Assembly: GCF_001422375.1 (NCBI RefSeq)
Contig: NZ_LMMU01000010.1
Location: 34,930 to 98,929 of the forward strand
Reading direction: 5' to 3'
DNA from: Methylobacterium sp. Leaf99
Lineage (GTDB): Bacteria > Pseudomonadota > Alphaproteobacteria > Rhizobiales > Beijerinckiaceae
DNA: 64,000 nt
The notes beneath the pieces are model-generated. The model worked only from the letters and a program-made list of their open reading frames with translations. It did no database searches and was not told where the DNA came from. The first letter of the stretch is position 1. Each line of letters opens with the position of its first letter. A program made the translations under genes and the position numbers. Below are positions 1 through 8,859 of the stretch, piece after piece.

Positions 1-72
1 GGCCGTCAGGTCCGCGACACCGAGTTCGCCGTCGTCCGCGCCGGCCTGAACTACAAGTTCGGCTCGTACTAG
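1..72 (+). CDS. Outer-membrane beta-barrel protein, C-terminal end only
   Basis: Only the last 23 codons are in the window, reading to a TAG at 70-72. The tail ends in AGLNYKFGSY, an alternating aromatic/hydrophobic last strand like that of small alphaproteobacterial outer-membrane barrels (Omp25/Omp31 or porin-like). In those families the last strand is the signal for BAM-mediated insertion. The exact family cannot be fixed from this fragment. A strong terminator follows 50 bases later, so this is the end of its transcription unit. Confidence 0.6.
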   Translation, partial: GRQVRDTEFAVVRAGLNYKFGSY

Positions 73-122
73 GACCCGACCGGCGCCCCTCACCGGGCGC
101 CACCGGCTCCACGAACCCCAGA

Positions 123-148
123 AGCCCGGCCGAAAGGCCGGGCTTTTT
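123..148 (+). terminator. Rho-independent terminator after the barrel gene
   Basis: A perfect 9-bp stem (AGCCCGGCC with GGCCGGGCT) closes a GAAA loop and is followed by a T run. It lies just downstream of the outer-membrane protein stop and separates that gene from the PhoX-type phosphatase. Confidence 0.9.
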
Positions 149-226
149 CGTGCGCCGCATCCGTCATGCCGGTGCCATGCGAAGCCGGTAGGAGGCGCGG
201 TTCTCAGGATTCGACGGAGCCGATTG

Positions 227-2221
227 ATGACGCAGCCGACGCGAACCCGCTCGCGGGCGGCCGAAGACGCCGAGGATGCCGGCTCCAATGCCAGCGCCAA
301 CGCCACCTTCGGCGACGTGGTCGCCGCGCGCTTCGACCGGCGCGACCTCCTGCGCGGGCTCCTCGGGGTCGGCGCCATCGCCGCCGTGGTGACGCCCCGC
401 GCCCTCGCCGCCCGCGAGGCCCACGCCGCCCAGGGGCGGAACGGCGACGCGTCCGCTCCGACCCGCTTCCCCTTCGCGGAAATCGAGGCGGGTTCGGACA
501 CGCATCATCACGTGGCGGCGGGACACGACGCCCGGATCCTCATCCGCTGGGGCGACCCCGTCCTGCCCGGCGCCCCGGCCTTCGATCCGCACAACCAGTC
601 GGCCGCCGCGCAGCGCCAGCAGTTCGGCTACAACAACGACTTCGTCGGCTACTTTCCCATGCCGGGCGCACCCGACCCGGCCGCCCACGGACTCCTGGTG
701 GTCAACCACGAATACACCAACGAGGAACTCATGTTCCCCGGGCTGGGGCGCCAGGACCTCAAGGGCGTGGCCTTCGCCGGCATGACGCGGGACCTCGTCG
801 AGATTGAGATGGCGGCCCATGGCGGCTCGGTGATCGAGATCCGGCGCACGGACGGCCGCTGGGCCGTGGTGCCGGATTCGCGATACGCCCGCCGCATCAC
901 CGTGGAGACCCCGATGGTGCTCACCGGCCCCGCCGCGGGGTCCGAGCGCCTGATGACCGCCGCCGACCCCACCGGCCGCGCCGTCCACGGCATGATCAAC
1001 AACTGCGCGGGCGGCACGACTCCGTGGGGCACGTGGCTCACCTGCGAGGAGAACATCAACTACTACTTTTCGGGGACGCTCCCGCAGGACTCGGCGGAGG
1101 CCGCCAACCACAAGCGCTTCAACCTGCCGAACTCCGCCTACGCCTGGGGCCGGTTCCACGAGCGCTTCGACATCGGAAAAACCCCGCGCGAGCCGAACCG
1201 CTTCGGCTGGGTGGTGGAGATCGATCCGTTCGATCCGAATTCCGTCCCGAAGAAGCGCACCGCCATGGGCCGGTTCAAGCACGAGGGCGCGGCCGGCATC
1301 GTCGCGAAGACGGGGCAATACGTCGTCTACCAGGGCGACGACGAGCGCTTCGACTACGTCTACAAGTTCGTCACCGCGGGGCGGGCCGACGGCGGCGACC
1401 GCGACCTGCTCGATTCCGGCACGCTGCACGTCGCCCGCTTCGATCCGGACGGGCGCGGCACCTGGATGCCCCTGGTGTTCGGACGGGGACCCCTGACGCC
1501 GGAGAACGGCTTTGCCAGCCAGGCCGACGTGCTCATCGGCGCGCGCCTGGCCGCCGACCGTCTCGGCGCCACCAAGATGGACCGCCCGGAGGACGTCGAG
1601 GCCAACCCGAAGACCGGCAAGGTCTACGTGATGCTGACCAACAACGGGAAGCGCACACCCGATGGGGTCGACGCCGCGAACCCGCGCGCCGACAACCGCT
1701 TCGGCCACATCGTCGAGCTCACCCCCGATGACGGCGACCATGCCGCGCCCGGCTTCGCCTGGGAGATCCTGGTCCGCTGCGGCGATCCCGCCATCGCCGC
1801 CGTCGGCGCCACCTTCTCGTCGGCGACCACGAAGGACGGCTGGTTCGGCATGCCGGACAACTGCGCGATCGACGGCCAGGGCCGCCTCTGGGTCGCCACC
1901 GACGGCAACTCGGCGTCGCGCACGGGCCGATCCGACGGCCTCTGGGCCCTGGAGACGGAGGGCCAAGGGCGCGGCACGGGCAAGCACTTCTTCCGGGTGC
2001 CGTGCGGGGCCGAGATGTGCGGGCCGTACTTCACGCCCGACGACACCACCTTCTTCGTCGCCGTCCAGCATCCGGGCGAGGCGGACGAGGACGATCCCAA
2101 GGCCGCGCCCGCCACCTTCGAGGCCCCGTCCACCCGCTGGCCGGATTTCGATCCCGCCCTGCCGCCGCGCCCGGCCGTGGTGGCGATCACGAAGCACGGG
2201 GGCGGTCGCGTCGGCACCTGA
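227..2221 (+). CDS. PhoX family phosphatase (DUF839), Tat-exported
   Basis: The 664-residue product matches the PhoX/DUF839 family, Ca2+/Fe3+-dependent periplasmic phosphatases that release phosphate from phosphomonoesters. A twin-arginine motif (RRDLLRG, Arg38-Arg39) precedes a hydrophobic stretch and an Ala-rich cleavage region near residues 55-70, which points to Tat export of a folded metalloenzyme. Family landmarks seen include NHEYTNEE, NNCAGGTTPWGTWLTCEEN and GRFKHEGA. TTG (224) and ATG (227) are adjacent; ATG is chosen because GGAG lies 7 bases upstream. No Pho box is visible in front. PhoX paralogues vary in substrate, so alkaline phosphatase activity is inferred from the family. Confidence 0.88.
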   Translation: MTQPTRTRSRAAEDAEDAGSNASANATFGDVVAARFDRRDLLRGLLGVGAIAAVVTPRALAAREAHAAQGRNGDASAPTRFPFAEIEAGSDTHHHVAAGHDARILIRWGDPVLPGAPAFDPHNQSAAAQRQQFGYNNDFVGYFPMPGAPDPAAHGLLVVNHEYTNEELMFPGLGRQDLKGVAFAGMTRDLVEIEMAAHGGSVIEIRRTDGRWAVVPDSRYARRITVETPMVLTGPAAGSERLMTAADPTGRAVHGMINNCAGGTTPWGTWLTCEENINYYFSGTLPQDSAEAANHKRFNLPNSAYAWGRFHERFDIGKTPREPNRFGWVVEIDPFDPNSVPKKRTAMGRFKHEGAAGIVAKTGQYVVYQGDDERFDYVYKFVTAGRADGGDRDLLDSGTLHVARFDPDGRGTWMPLVFGRGPLTPENGFASQADVLIGARLAADRLGATKMDRPEDVEANPKTGKVYVMLTNNGKRTPDGVDAANPRADNRFGHIVELTPDDGDHAAPGFAWEILVRCGDPAIAAVGATFSSATTKDGWFGMPDNCAIDGQGRLWVATDGNSASRTGRSDGLWALETEGQGRGTGKHFFRVPCGAEMCGPYFTPDDTTFFVAVQHPGEADEDDPKAAPATFEAPSTRWPDFDPALPPRPAVVAITKHGGGRVGT

Positions 2222-2287
2222 GGGTGCCAGCGCCGCGACGCGATAAAAGGCTTCCCCCGACCGTCAGCCCTTCTTAACCAACCCTGT

Positions 2288-2360
2288 CCCATGCCATGGG
2301 GTATCGTGCCCTTCGGGCATGGGGTCGGTGCGCCCGGCGGATCGGGGGACCCGACCCCAT
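2288..2360 (+). promoter_or_regulatory. Overlapping alternative hairpins before parE
   Basis: CCCATGCC (2288-2295) pairs perfectly with GGCATGGG (2316-2323). ATGGGGTCGG (2319-2328) pairs perfectly with CCGACCCCAT (2351-2360). The two pairings share bases 2319-2323 and cannot form together. A short stem TGCCC-TTC-GGGCA lies inside the first. There is no T run, so this is not an ordinary terminator. It could be an attenuator-like leader for parE (start 2415) or a dispersed palindromic repeat. Confidence 0.4.
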
Positions 2361-2414
2361 CCCGCGGGGGGGAAGCCCCTTTCTGTTTCCGGTTTGTTCC
2401 GGTATGGTCAGAGG

Positions 2415-4547
2415 ATGAAGGCGAATGCTGCACGGTCTCCCTCTGCGACCCGGTCCACGAAGCAGGCGGCCGTGCCGTCGCCCGCGCGGAGCGCTCCGGT
2501 GAGCGACCCCGCGCGCGACCTTTTCGTGGGTGGCAAGGCGCCGGCGCCGACGGCCGCCGAGCGGCGCACGCGCGAATCCGCCGTGGCGCCGCTCGTGCTC
2601 CCTTCGGCGGAGGCCGGCTACGACGCCTCGGCCATCGAGGTGCTGGAGGGGCTGGAGCCCGTGCGCCGCCGCCCCGGCATGTATATCGGCGGCACCGACG
2701 AGCGCGCCCTGCACCACCTCTTCGCCGAGGTGATCGACAACGCCATGGACGAGGCGGTGGCGGGGCATGCCAGCTTCATCGAGGTGGAGCTGGAGGAGAG
2801 CGGCCACCTCGTGGTGACCGACAACGGCCGCGGCATCCCCGTCGATCCGCACCCGAAGTTTCCGGGAAAATCCGCCCTGGAGGTCATCATGACCATCCTG
2901 CACGCGGGTGGAAAGTTCGATTCCAAGGTCTACGAGACGTCGGGCGGCCTGCACGGCGTCGGCATCTCCGTGGTCAACGCCTTGTCCGACGAGCTCGAGG
3001 TCGAGGTCGCGCGCGCCCAGACCCTCTACCGCCAGACCTTCTCACGGGGCCACGTGCAAGGGCCCCTGGAGACCGTGGGCCGGGTGCAGAACCGGCGCGG
3101 CACCCGGGTACGCTTCCACCCCGATGCCCAGATCTTCGGGGCCCTGAAGTTCGATCCGCGCCGCCTGTTCCGCATGGCGCGCTCCAAGGCGTACCTGTTC
3201 GGCGGCGTCGAGATCCGCTGGCGCTGCGCCCCCGCCCTGATCGAGGGCATGGACGACGTGCCGGCCGAGACCGTGCACCGCTTCCCCGGCGGCCTGCGCG
3301 ACTATCTCGCTCGCGATCTTGAGGGCAAGGAGCTCGTCACCGACGCGATCTTTTCGGGCAAGATCACCAAACCGGGCGGCCACGGGTCCCTCGAATGGGC
3401 GGTGGCCTGGATGGTGGTCGAGGACGGCGTCTCGGCCTCCTACTGCAACACGATCCCGACAGCCGAGGGCGGCACCCACGAGAGCGGCCTGCGCGTCGCC
3501 CTGCTGCGGGCCCTGCGCGAGCACGCCGAGCGGGTGAACCAGGCCAAACGCATGACGGCCGTCACCACGGACGACGTCATGGCGACCTGCGCCTCGATGC
3601 TGTCGGTGTTCATCCGCGAGCCCGAGTTTCAGGGCCAGACCAAGGACAAGCTCGCCACGGTGGAAGCCTCCCGCATCGTCGAGACGGCGATCCGCGACGC
3701 GTTCGACCATTGGCTCGCCGCCTCGCCGGCCCAGGCCAACAAGCTCCTCGACTGGGTCATCGACCGGGCCGAGGAGCGCCTGCGCCGCCGCCAGGAGAAG
3801 GACGTCGCGCGCAAATCCGCCACCCGCAAGCTGCGGCTTCCCGGAAAACTCGCCGATTGCTCGAAGGCCGGCATGGCCGGCTCCGAGATCTTCATCGTCG
3901 AGGGCGATTCGGCCGGCGGCTCGGCCAAGCAGGCGCGCGACCGCGCCAGCCAAGCCATTCTGCCGCTGCGTGGAAAAATCCTCAACGTGGCGTCGGCGAG
4001 CCGCGACAAGCTCGTCGCCAACCAGCTCATCTCGGACCTGACCCAGGCGCTCGGCTGCGGCACCGGCAACAGCTTCCGCCTGGAGGACCTTCGCTACGAG
4101 AAGGTCATCATCATGACCGACGCCGATGTCGACGGCGCCCACATCGCCTCCCTGCTGATCACGTTCTTCTACCGGCAGATGCCGAAGCTCATCGACAAGG
4201 GCCACCTCTACCTGGCGATCCCGCCGCTCTACCGCCTGACCCACGGCGCCAAGACGGCCTATGCCCGCGACGACGCCGACAAGGAGCGGGTGATCAAGAC
4301 CGTGTTCAAGGGCGCCAAGGTCGAGATCGGCCGCTTCAAGGGTCTGGGCGAGATGATGCCGGCGCAGCTGAAGGAGACCACCATGGACCCCAAGAAGCGC
4401 ACGCTCCTGCGCGTCGGGGTGCTGGAGGATGCCCGCATCTCCACGGGGGACGCCGTAGAGCGCCTCATGGGCAACAAGCCCGAAGCCCGCTTCGCCTTCA
4501 TATCCGAGCGCGCGGCCTTCGCCGACGGGGCCGAGCTGGATATCTGA
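2415..4547 (+). CDS. parE: DNA topoisomerase IV subunit B
   Basis: The product (710 residues) is the ATPase subunit of topoisomerase IV, which with ParC decatenates daughter chromosomes. A GHKL ATPase domain is shown by RRRPGMYIGG, EVIDNAMDEA, DNGRGIPVDPHPK and GGLHGVG. A TOPRIM domain follows, with EGDSAGGSA from about residue 496 and DADVDGAH from about 569, and the C terminus has the typical KGLGEMMP region. The short loop after the Walker-like part and the GTDERALHHLF motif favour ParE over GyrB. The frame stays open to 2319, but the ATG at 2415, preceded by AGAGG, fits better. The first 75 residues are low-complexity and not part of the fold. It converges on topA. Confidence 0.95.
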   Translation: MKANAARSPSATRSTKQAAVPSPARSAPVSDPARDLFVGGKAPAPTAAERRTRESAVAPLVLPSAEAGYDASAIEVLEGLEPVRRRPGMYIGGTDERALHHLFAEVIDNAMDEAVAGHASFIEVELEESGHLVVTDNGRGIPVDPHPKFPGKSALEVIMTILHAGGKFDSKVYETSGGLHGVGISVVNALSDELEVEVARAQTLYRQTFSRGHVQGPLETVGRVQNRRGTRVRFHPDAQIFGALKFDPRRLFRMARSKAYLFGGVEIRWRCAPALIEGMDDVPAETVHRFPGGLRDYLARDLEGKELVTDAIFSGKITKPGGHGSLEWAVAWMVVEDGVSASYCNTIPTAEGGTHESGLRVALLRALREHAERVNQAKRMTAVTTDDVMATCASMLSVFIREPEFQGQTKDKLATVEASRIVETAIRDAFDHWLAASPAQANKLLDWVIDRAEERLRRRQEKDVARKSATRKLRLPGKLADCSKAGMAGSEIFIVEGDSAGGSAKQARDRASQAILPLRGKILNVASASRDKLVANQLISDLTQALGCGTGNSFRLEDLRYEKVIIMTDADVDGAHIASLLITFFYRQMPKLIDKGHLYLAIPPLYRLTHGAKTAYARDDADKERVIKTVFKGAKVEIGRFKGLGEMMPAQLKETTMDPKKRTLLRVGVLEDARISTGDAVERLMGNKPEARFAFISERAAFADGAELDI

Positions 4548-4608
4548 TCCAGGCTCCAGGCCGATCGCAAGATCCTCCGGGTCTCGAAGAGCATAGCCCT
4601 TCGCGGGT

Positions 4609-4674
4609 CCAGGGCTGGCCCTGGCAACCGTGTCGGGCCCTGCCCGACACCCGCCGAAGGGATGATCCCTTCGG
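4609..4674. repeat. Three back-to-back perfect hairpins between parE and topA
   Basis: Three inverted repeats follow each other: CCAGGGC/GCCCTGG (4609-4624), TGTCGGGC/GCCCGACA (4631-4649) and CCGAAGGGAT/ATCCCTTCGG (4654-4674). They lie between converging stop codons and may end transcription from both sides, although no T run follows. The last arm continues into CCCTTCGGAATCCCGGA, a 17-mer repeated exactly near 39208-39224, also between convergent genes. That suggests a dispersed palindromic element. Confidence 0.6.
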
Positions 4675-4683
4675 AATCCCGGA

Positions 4684-7449
4684 TCAGGCTTTCTTAGCCG
4701 TCGCCTTGCGCGCGGCTGCGGGTTTCGCCGCCGCCGCTTTGGGGGAGGCCGCTTTGGCAGGCGCCTTCTTCGCGGCCGGCTTCTTGGCCGGGGCGTCCGC
4801 GCCATCGGTCGTCACGGCCTTCGCAGCCGCCTTCTTAGCCGGAGCCTTTTTCGCAGGGGCCGACTTCGCCGACGCTTTGCGGGCCGGGGCGCGCTTCTTG
4901 CCGCCGCCCGATGCCTCGCGGGCGGCGATGAGTTCCAGGGCCTGGGGGAGGTCGATGTCCTCCGCCGCCTGAGTTTTGGGCAGGGTCGCGTTGGTGGTGC
5001 CGTCGGTGACGTAGGGGCCGTACTTGCCCGATTTCACCACGATGGCCTTGCCCGTCTCGGGATGGTTGCCGAGGGCCCGGCCCGGATCGGCGGCGGGGCC
5101 GCGGCGGCCGCCGCCCTGCTCCTTGGCGACGATGATGTCGATGGCCCGGTTGGCGCCGATCTCCAGCACGTCGTCGTCGCGGCCGAGATTCGCGTACATC
5201 TTGCCGTGCTGGACGTAGGGCCCGAACCGGCCGAGATTGGCCAGGATCGGTTCGCCGGTCTCGGGGTGTTTCGCCACCTCGCGCGGCAGGGACAGCAGCT
5301 TCAGGGCCTTCTCCAGGTCCACGCTCGACGGGCTGAGGCCCTTCGGGATCGAGGAGCGCTTTGGCTTCGGCGCCTCCTTGTCGGGGGAGGCCTCGCCGAG
5401 CTGCACGAACGGGCCGAAGCGGCCGTCCCGCAGGCTCACGGCCATGCCGGAGACCGGATCGGTGCCGAGCACCCGCGTGCCGGGCTGGCCGCCATTCTCC
5501 GAGGTGCCGTCGCCGTCGCCCTCGACGGCGGACGCCGCGAGCTGCCGGGTGTACTTGCACTCGGGGTAGTTCGAGCAGCCAACGAAGGCGCCGAACTTGC
5601 CGAGCTTGAGCGAGAGCTGGCCGGCGCCGCAGGTCGGGCAGGTGCGCGGGTTCGAGCCGTCGGCCTTTTCGGGGAAGATGTGGGCGCCGAGCAGATCGTT
5701 CAGCGCGTCGAGGACCTCGGTGACGCGCAGCTCCTTGGTGCCCGCGATGGCCGCGGAGAAGTCTTTCCAGAAGTCGCGCAGGACCTCGCGCCAGTCGATC
5801 TCGGCGTTGGAGACCCGGTCGAGCTGGCCCTCGAGGTCGGCGGTGAAATCGTACTCGACGTAGCGCTTGAAGAAGCTCTCGAGGAAGCCGGTGACGAGGC
5901 GGCCCTTGTCCTCGGCCACCAGGCGCTTCTTCTCGATCTTCACGTATTCGCGGTCGCGCAGGGTCTGCAGGATCGCCGCGTAGGTGGAGGGCCGGCCGAT
6001 GCCGAGCTCCTCCATGCGCTTGACGAGGCTGGCCTCGGAATAGCGCGGCGGCGGCTCGGTGAAGTGCTGGGTCGAGGCGATGCGCTCGCGCTTGAGGGCG
6101 TCGCCGGCCTTCATCGGCGGCAGGCGACGGCCGTCCTCGTCCTCCTCGTCGTCCTTGCCCTCCTGGTAGAGAGTGAGGAAGCCGTCGAATTTAACGACCT
6201 GCCCGGTGGCGCGCAGATCGAGCTTGCGCGGGCCGACATGGGCGACGATGTCGACGGTGGTGCGTTCCAGTTCGGCCGATTCCATCTGGCTCGCCACCGT
6301 GCGGGTCCAGATGAGTTCGTAGAGCTTGGCCTGCTCGGCATCCACCGTGCGGGCCACGGTCTTGGGCAACCGGCCCATGTCGGTGGGGCGCACGGCCTCG
6401 TGGGCCTCCTGGGCGTTCTTGGCCTTGGTGCTGTACTTGCGCGGCGCCCCCGGCAGGTAGCGCTCGCCGTACTCCTTGGCGATGACTTGGCGCGCGTCGG
6501 CGATGGCCTCGGGCGCCATGTCGACGCCGTCCGTCCGCATGTAGGTGATGAGGCCCACCGTCTCGCCGCCGATCTCGACGCCCTCGTAGAGCTTCTGAGC
6601 CGCCCGCATGGTCTGGGCCGGAGCCATCCCGAGTTTTCGCGACGCTTCCTGCTGCAGGGTCGACGTGGTGAAGGGTGGCGCCGGATGACGCTTTGCCGGC
6701 TTTGCTTCAACGGTGCCGACGGAAAACGTCGCGAGTTCGAGGTCGCGCTTGAACGCCGCCGCCTCGTCGCCGGTGCCGACGTCGAGGCGCTGGATCTTCT
6801 TGCCGTCCGCGCCCGTGAGCCGGGCCTCGAACACGGCGCCGGTCTCGGTCACCAGGGTCGCGACGAGGGACCAGTATTCGCGGGGGCGGAACACCTCGAT
6901 CTCGCGCTCGCGCTCGCAGACGAGGCGGAGCGCCACGGACTGGACGCGGCCGGCCGAGCGGGCGCCCGGGAGCTTGCGCCACAGGACCGGAGAGAGGTTG
7001 AAGCCGACGAGGTAGTCGAGGGCGCGGCGCGCCAGGTAGGCGTCGACCAGGGCCTGGTCGATCTGGCGCGGGTTGCGCATGGCGGTGTCCACCGCCGCCT
7101 TGGTGATGGCGTTGAAGGTCACCCGCTCCACGTGCATGCCCTTCAGGGCGCGCCGGGCGTTGAGCGCCTCGACCACGTGCCAGGAGATGGCCTCGCCCTC
7201 GCGGTCCGGATCGGTCGCGAGGATCAGGCCGTCGGCGCCTTTGAGCGCCTTGACGATGTCGGAGACCCGCTTCGAGCCGCGCTCGTCGAGCTCCCACAGC
7301 ATGTGGAAGTCGGCCTCCGGATCGACGGAGCCGTCCTTGGCCGGCAGGTCGCGGATGTGGCCGAACGAGGCGAGCACCTCGTAGTCGCGGCCGAGGTACT
7401 TGTTGATCGTCTTGGCCTTGGCCGGCGACTCGACGACGACAACTTTCAT
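4684..7449 (-). CDS. topA: DNA topoisomerase I, type IA
   Basis: This 921-residue enzyme relaxes negative supercoils through a covalent 5'-phosphotyrosine. The N-terminal Toprim domain starts VVVESPAKAKTI and has DPDREGE. The catalytic tyrosine is in GLITYMRTDG (Tyr303). A four-Cys zinc ribbon (CPTCG ... CSNYPECKY) follows, then three C-terminal topoisomerase repeats ending in GPFVQ, GPYVQ and GPYVT. The last 85 or so residues are a Lys/Ala/Pro tail of KKAPAKK-like repeats, likely binding DNA or RNA polymerase non-specifically. In many alphaproteobacteria topA follows dprA on the same strand; here it lies upstream of pyrB on the opposite strand, so the region has been rearranged. Confidence 0.96.
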   Translation of the reverse strand: MKVVVVESPAKAKTINKYLGRDYEVLASFGHIRDLPAKDGSVDPEADFHMLWELDERGSKRVSDIVKALKGADGLILATDPDREGEAISWHVVEALNARRALKGMHVERVTFNAITKAAVDTAMRNPRQIDQALVDAYLARRALDYLVGFNLSPVLWRKLPGARSAGRVQSVALRLVCEREREIEVFRPREYWSLVATLVTETGAVFEARLTGADGKKIQRLDVGTGDEAAAFKRDLELATFSVGTVEAKPAKRHPAPPFTTSTLQQEASRKLGMAPAQTMRAAQKLYEGVEIGGETVGLITYMRTDGVDMAPEAIADARQVIAKEYGERYLPGAPRKYSTKAKNAQEAHEAVRPTDMGRLPKTVARTVDAEQAKLYELIWTRTVASQMESAELERTTVDIVAHVGPRKLDLRATGQVVKFDGFLTLYQEGKDDEEDEDGRRLPPMKAGDALKRERIASTQHFTEPPPRYSEASLVKRMEELGIGRPSTYAAILQTLRDREYVKIEKKRLVAEDKGRLVTGFLESFFKRYVEYDFTADLEGQLDRVSNAEIDWREVLRDFWKDFSAAIAGTKELRVTEVLDALNDLLGAHIFPEKADGSNPRTCPTCGAGQLSLKLGKFGAFVGCSNYPECKYTRQLAASAVEGDGDGTSENGGQPGTRVLGTDPVSGMAVSLRDGRFGPFVQLGEASPDKEAPKPKRSSIPKGLSPSSVDLEKALKLLSLPREVAKHPETGEPILANLGRFGPYVQHGKMYANLGRDDDVLEIGANRAIDIIVAKEQGGGRRGPAADPGRALGNHPETGKAIVVKSGKYGPYVTDGTTNATLPKTQAAEDIDLPQALELIAAREASGGGKKRAPARKASAKSAPAKKAPAKKAAAKAVTTDGADAPAKKPAAKKAPAKAASPKAAAAKPAAARKATAKKA

Positions 7450-7688
7450 GGAGGGATTCCGAGCCTCTCGTGAGGGCCTCTTTTCCGCAACGGGCGGTTG
7501 AGCGCCCGAGGGCGCTTCGCCGATGCGGCAAGGCGGGCCGCCTCCCGGGGGAGGGGCCTTTTGCGGGGCATGAAGTGGGTTAACCCTCGGGCGATGTCAA
7601 ATGGAGACACTTTGCCGGGTGCGCCGGGGCCCTCGGACGACCGCCGTCTTGCGGGCGCCGCGTGCCCGCTGTAGCGCTGACCCTCGTG

Positions 7689-8639
7689 ATGACCAGCGCC
7701 CCGACTCCGCCCGGCTTCCCCCACCGCCACCTCCTCGGCATCGAGGGCCTGTCGCGCCCCGACATCGAGGCCCTGCTGGAGCGGGCCGATGCCGCTGTGG
7801 CCCTCTCCCGGCAGGTGGAGAAGAAGCGCACCACTTTACGCGGTCGCACGCAGATCAACCTGTTCTTCGAGCCGTCCACCCGGACCCAGGCGTCGTTCGA
7901 GCTCGCCGGCAAGCGGCTCGGCGCCGACGTGATGAACATGTCGGTGGCGTCCTCCTCGGTGAAGAAGGGCGAGACCCTCATCGACACCGCCGCGACCCTC
8001 AACGCCATGCGCCCCGACATCATCGTGGTGCGCCACCACGCGGCCGGCGCCGTGCATCTCCTGGCGCGCAAGGTCGATTGCGCCGTGGTCAATGCCGGCG
8101 ACGGCGCCCACGAGCACCCGACCCAGGCGCTCCTCGACGCCCTCACCATCCGCCGCAACAAGGGCCGGATCGAGGGCCTGACCGTGGCCATCTGCGGCGA
8201 CGTCCTGCATTCGCGCGTCGCCCGCTCCAACATCATCCTGCTCCAGGCCCTCGGCGCCCGGGTCCGGGTGATCGGTCCCTCGACCCTGCTGCCCACGGGC
8301 CTCGCCCGCTTCGGCGTCGACGTGTTCACCGACATGAGGCAGGGACTGGCGGGGGCCGACATCGTCATGATGCTGCGCCTCCAGCGCGAGCGCATGAACG
8401 GGTCCTTCGTGCCCTCCGTGAAGGAGTACTTCCGCTATTTCGGACTCGACGGCGACAAGCTGGCGCTCGCCGCTCCCGACGCCCTGGTGATGCACCCGGG
8501 CCCGATGAACCGCGGCGTCGAGATCTCGTCGGAGGTCGCCGACGGCGCGCAATCCCTCATCCGCGAGCAGGTCGAGATGGGGGTCGCCGTCCGCATGGCC
8601 GTGCTCGAAGCCCTCGCGACGCACCTGCCGAACGCTTGA
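7689..8639 (+). CDS. pyrB: Aspartate carbamoyltransferase catalytic subunit
   Basis: PyrB (316 residues from the ATG) condenses carbamoyl phosphate and aspartate, the committed step of pyrimidine synthesis. The carbamoyl-phosphate motif FFEPSTRTQASFE, the RHH of VVRHHAAGAVHL, HPTQALLD and MHPGPMNRGVEI are all present. The frame extends to a GTG at 7662, but MTSAPTPPGFPHRHLLG is the more natural start. It heads a six-gene run and its TGA is one base from the hicA start. No pyrI is present; with the inactive PyrC-like protein downstream it probably forms the PyrB-PyrC' type dodecamer known from Pseudomonas (inference). Confidence 0.95.
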   Translation: MTSAPTPPGFPHRHLLGIEGLSRPDIEALLERADAAVALSRQVEKKRTTLRGRTQINLFFEPSTRTQASFELAGKRLGADVMNMSVASSSVKKGETLIDTAATLNAMRPDIIVVRHHAAGAVHLLARKVDCAVVNAGDGAHEHPTQALLDALTIRRNKGRIEGLTVAICGDVLHSRVARSNIILLQALGARVRVIGPSTLLPTGLARFGVDVFTDMRQGLAGADIVMMLRLQRERMNGSFVPSVKEYFRYFGLDGDKLALAAPDALVMHPGPMNRGVEISSEVADGAQSLIREQVEMGVAVRMAVLEALATHLPNA

Positions 8640-8640
8640 C

Positions 8641-8859
8641 ATGCCCCCGCGCGACTTCGACCTTGATCTCCCGGCGATCCGCAAGCGCCTGGAGCGGGAG
8701 GGCTGGCGGATACGCCCCGCAAAGGGACCCCACGAGATCTATGTCCGTGAGGGCCGGCCGAACGTCGCGGTTCCGCGCGGTCGGGGCGACCTTTCACCGG
8801 GAACGGCACGCGCGATCGCCCGCAATGCGGGTTGGCTCGACGGGAGCAGGACGCCATGA
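8641..8859 (+). CDS. hicA: HicA-family toxin
   Basis: The 72-residue product matches HicA mRNA interferases, small double-stranded-RNA-binding-fold proteins that cleave translated mRNA. The conserved pattern is visible: RKRLEREGW, the histidine in KGPHEIYV, VAVPRGRGDLSPGT and ARAIARNAGW. The ATG is one base after the pyrB stop and its own TGA overlaps the hicB ATG, so it appears co-transcribed and coupled with pyrB. The usual free-standing promoter region of a toxin-antitoxin locus is absent. Whether the toxin is active is not known. Confidence 0.85.
   Translation: MPPRDFDLDLPAIRKRLEREGWRIRPAKGPHEIYVREGRPNVAVPRGRGDLSPGTARAIARNAGWLDGSRTP

Noticed and set aside
5062..7473. Long plus-strand open frame opposite topA
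   Set aside because: It is the antisense of topA, kept open by high G+C codon bias. Its product is Arg/Ala/Gly-rich with no recognisable fold.
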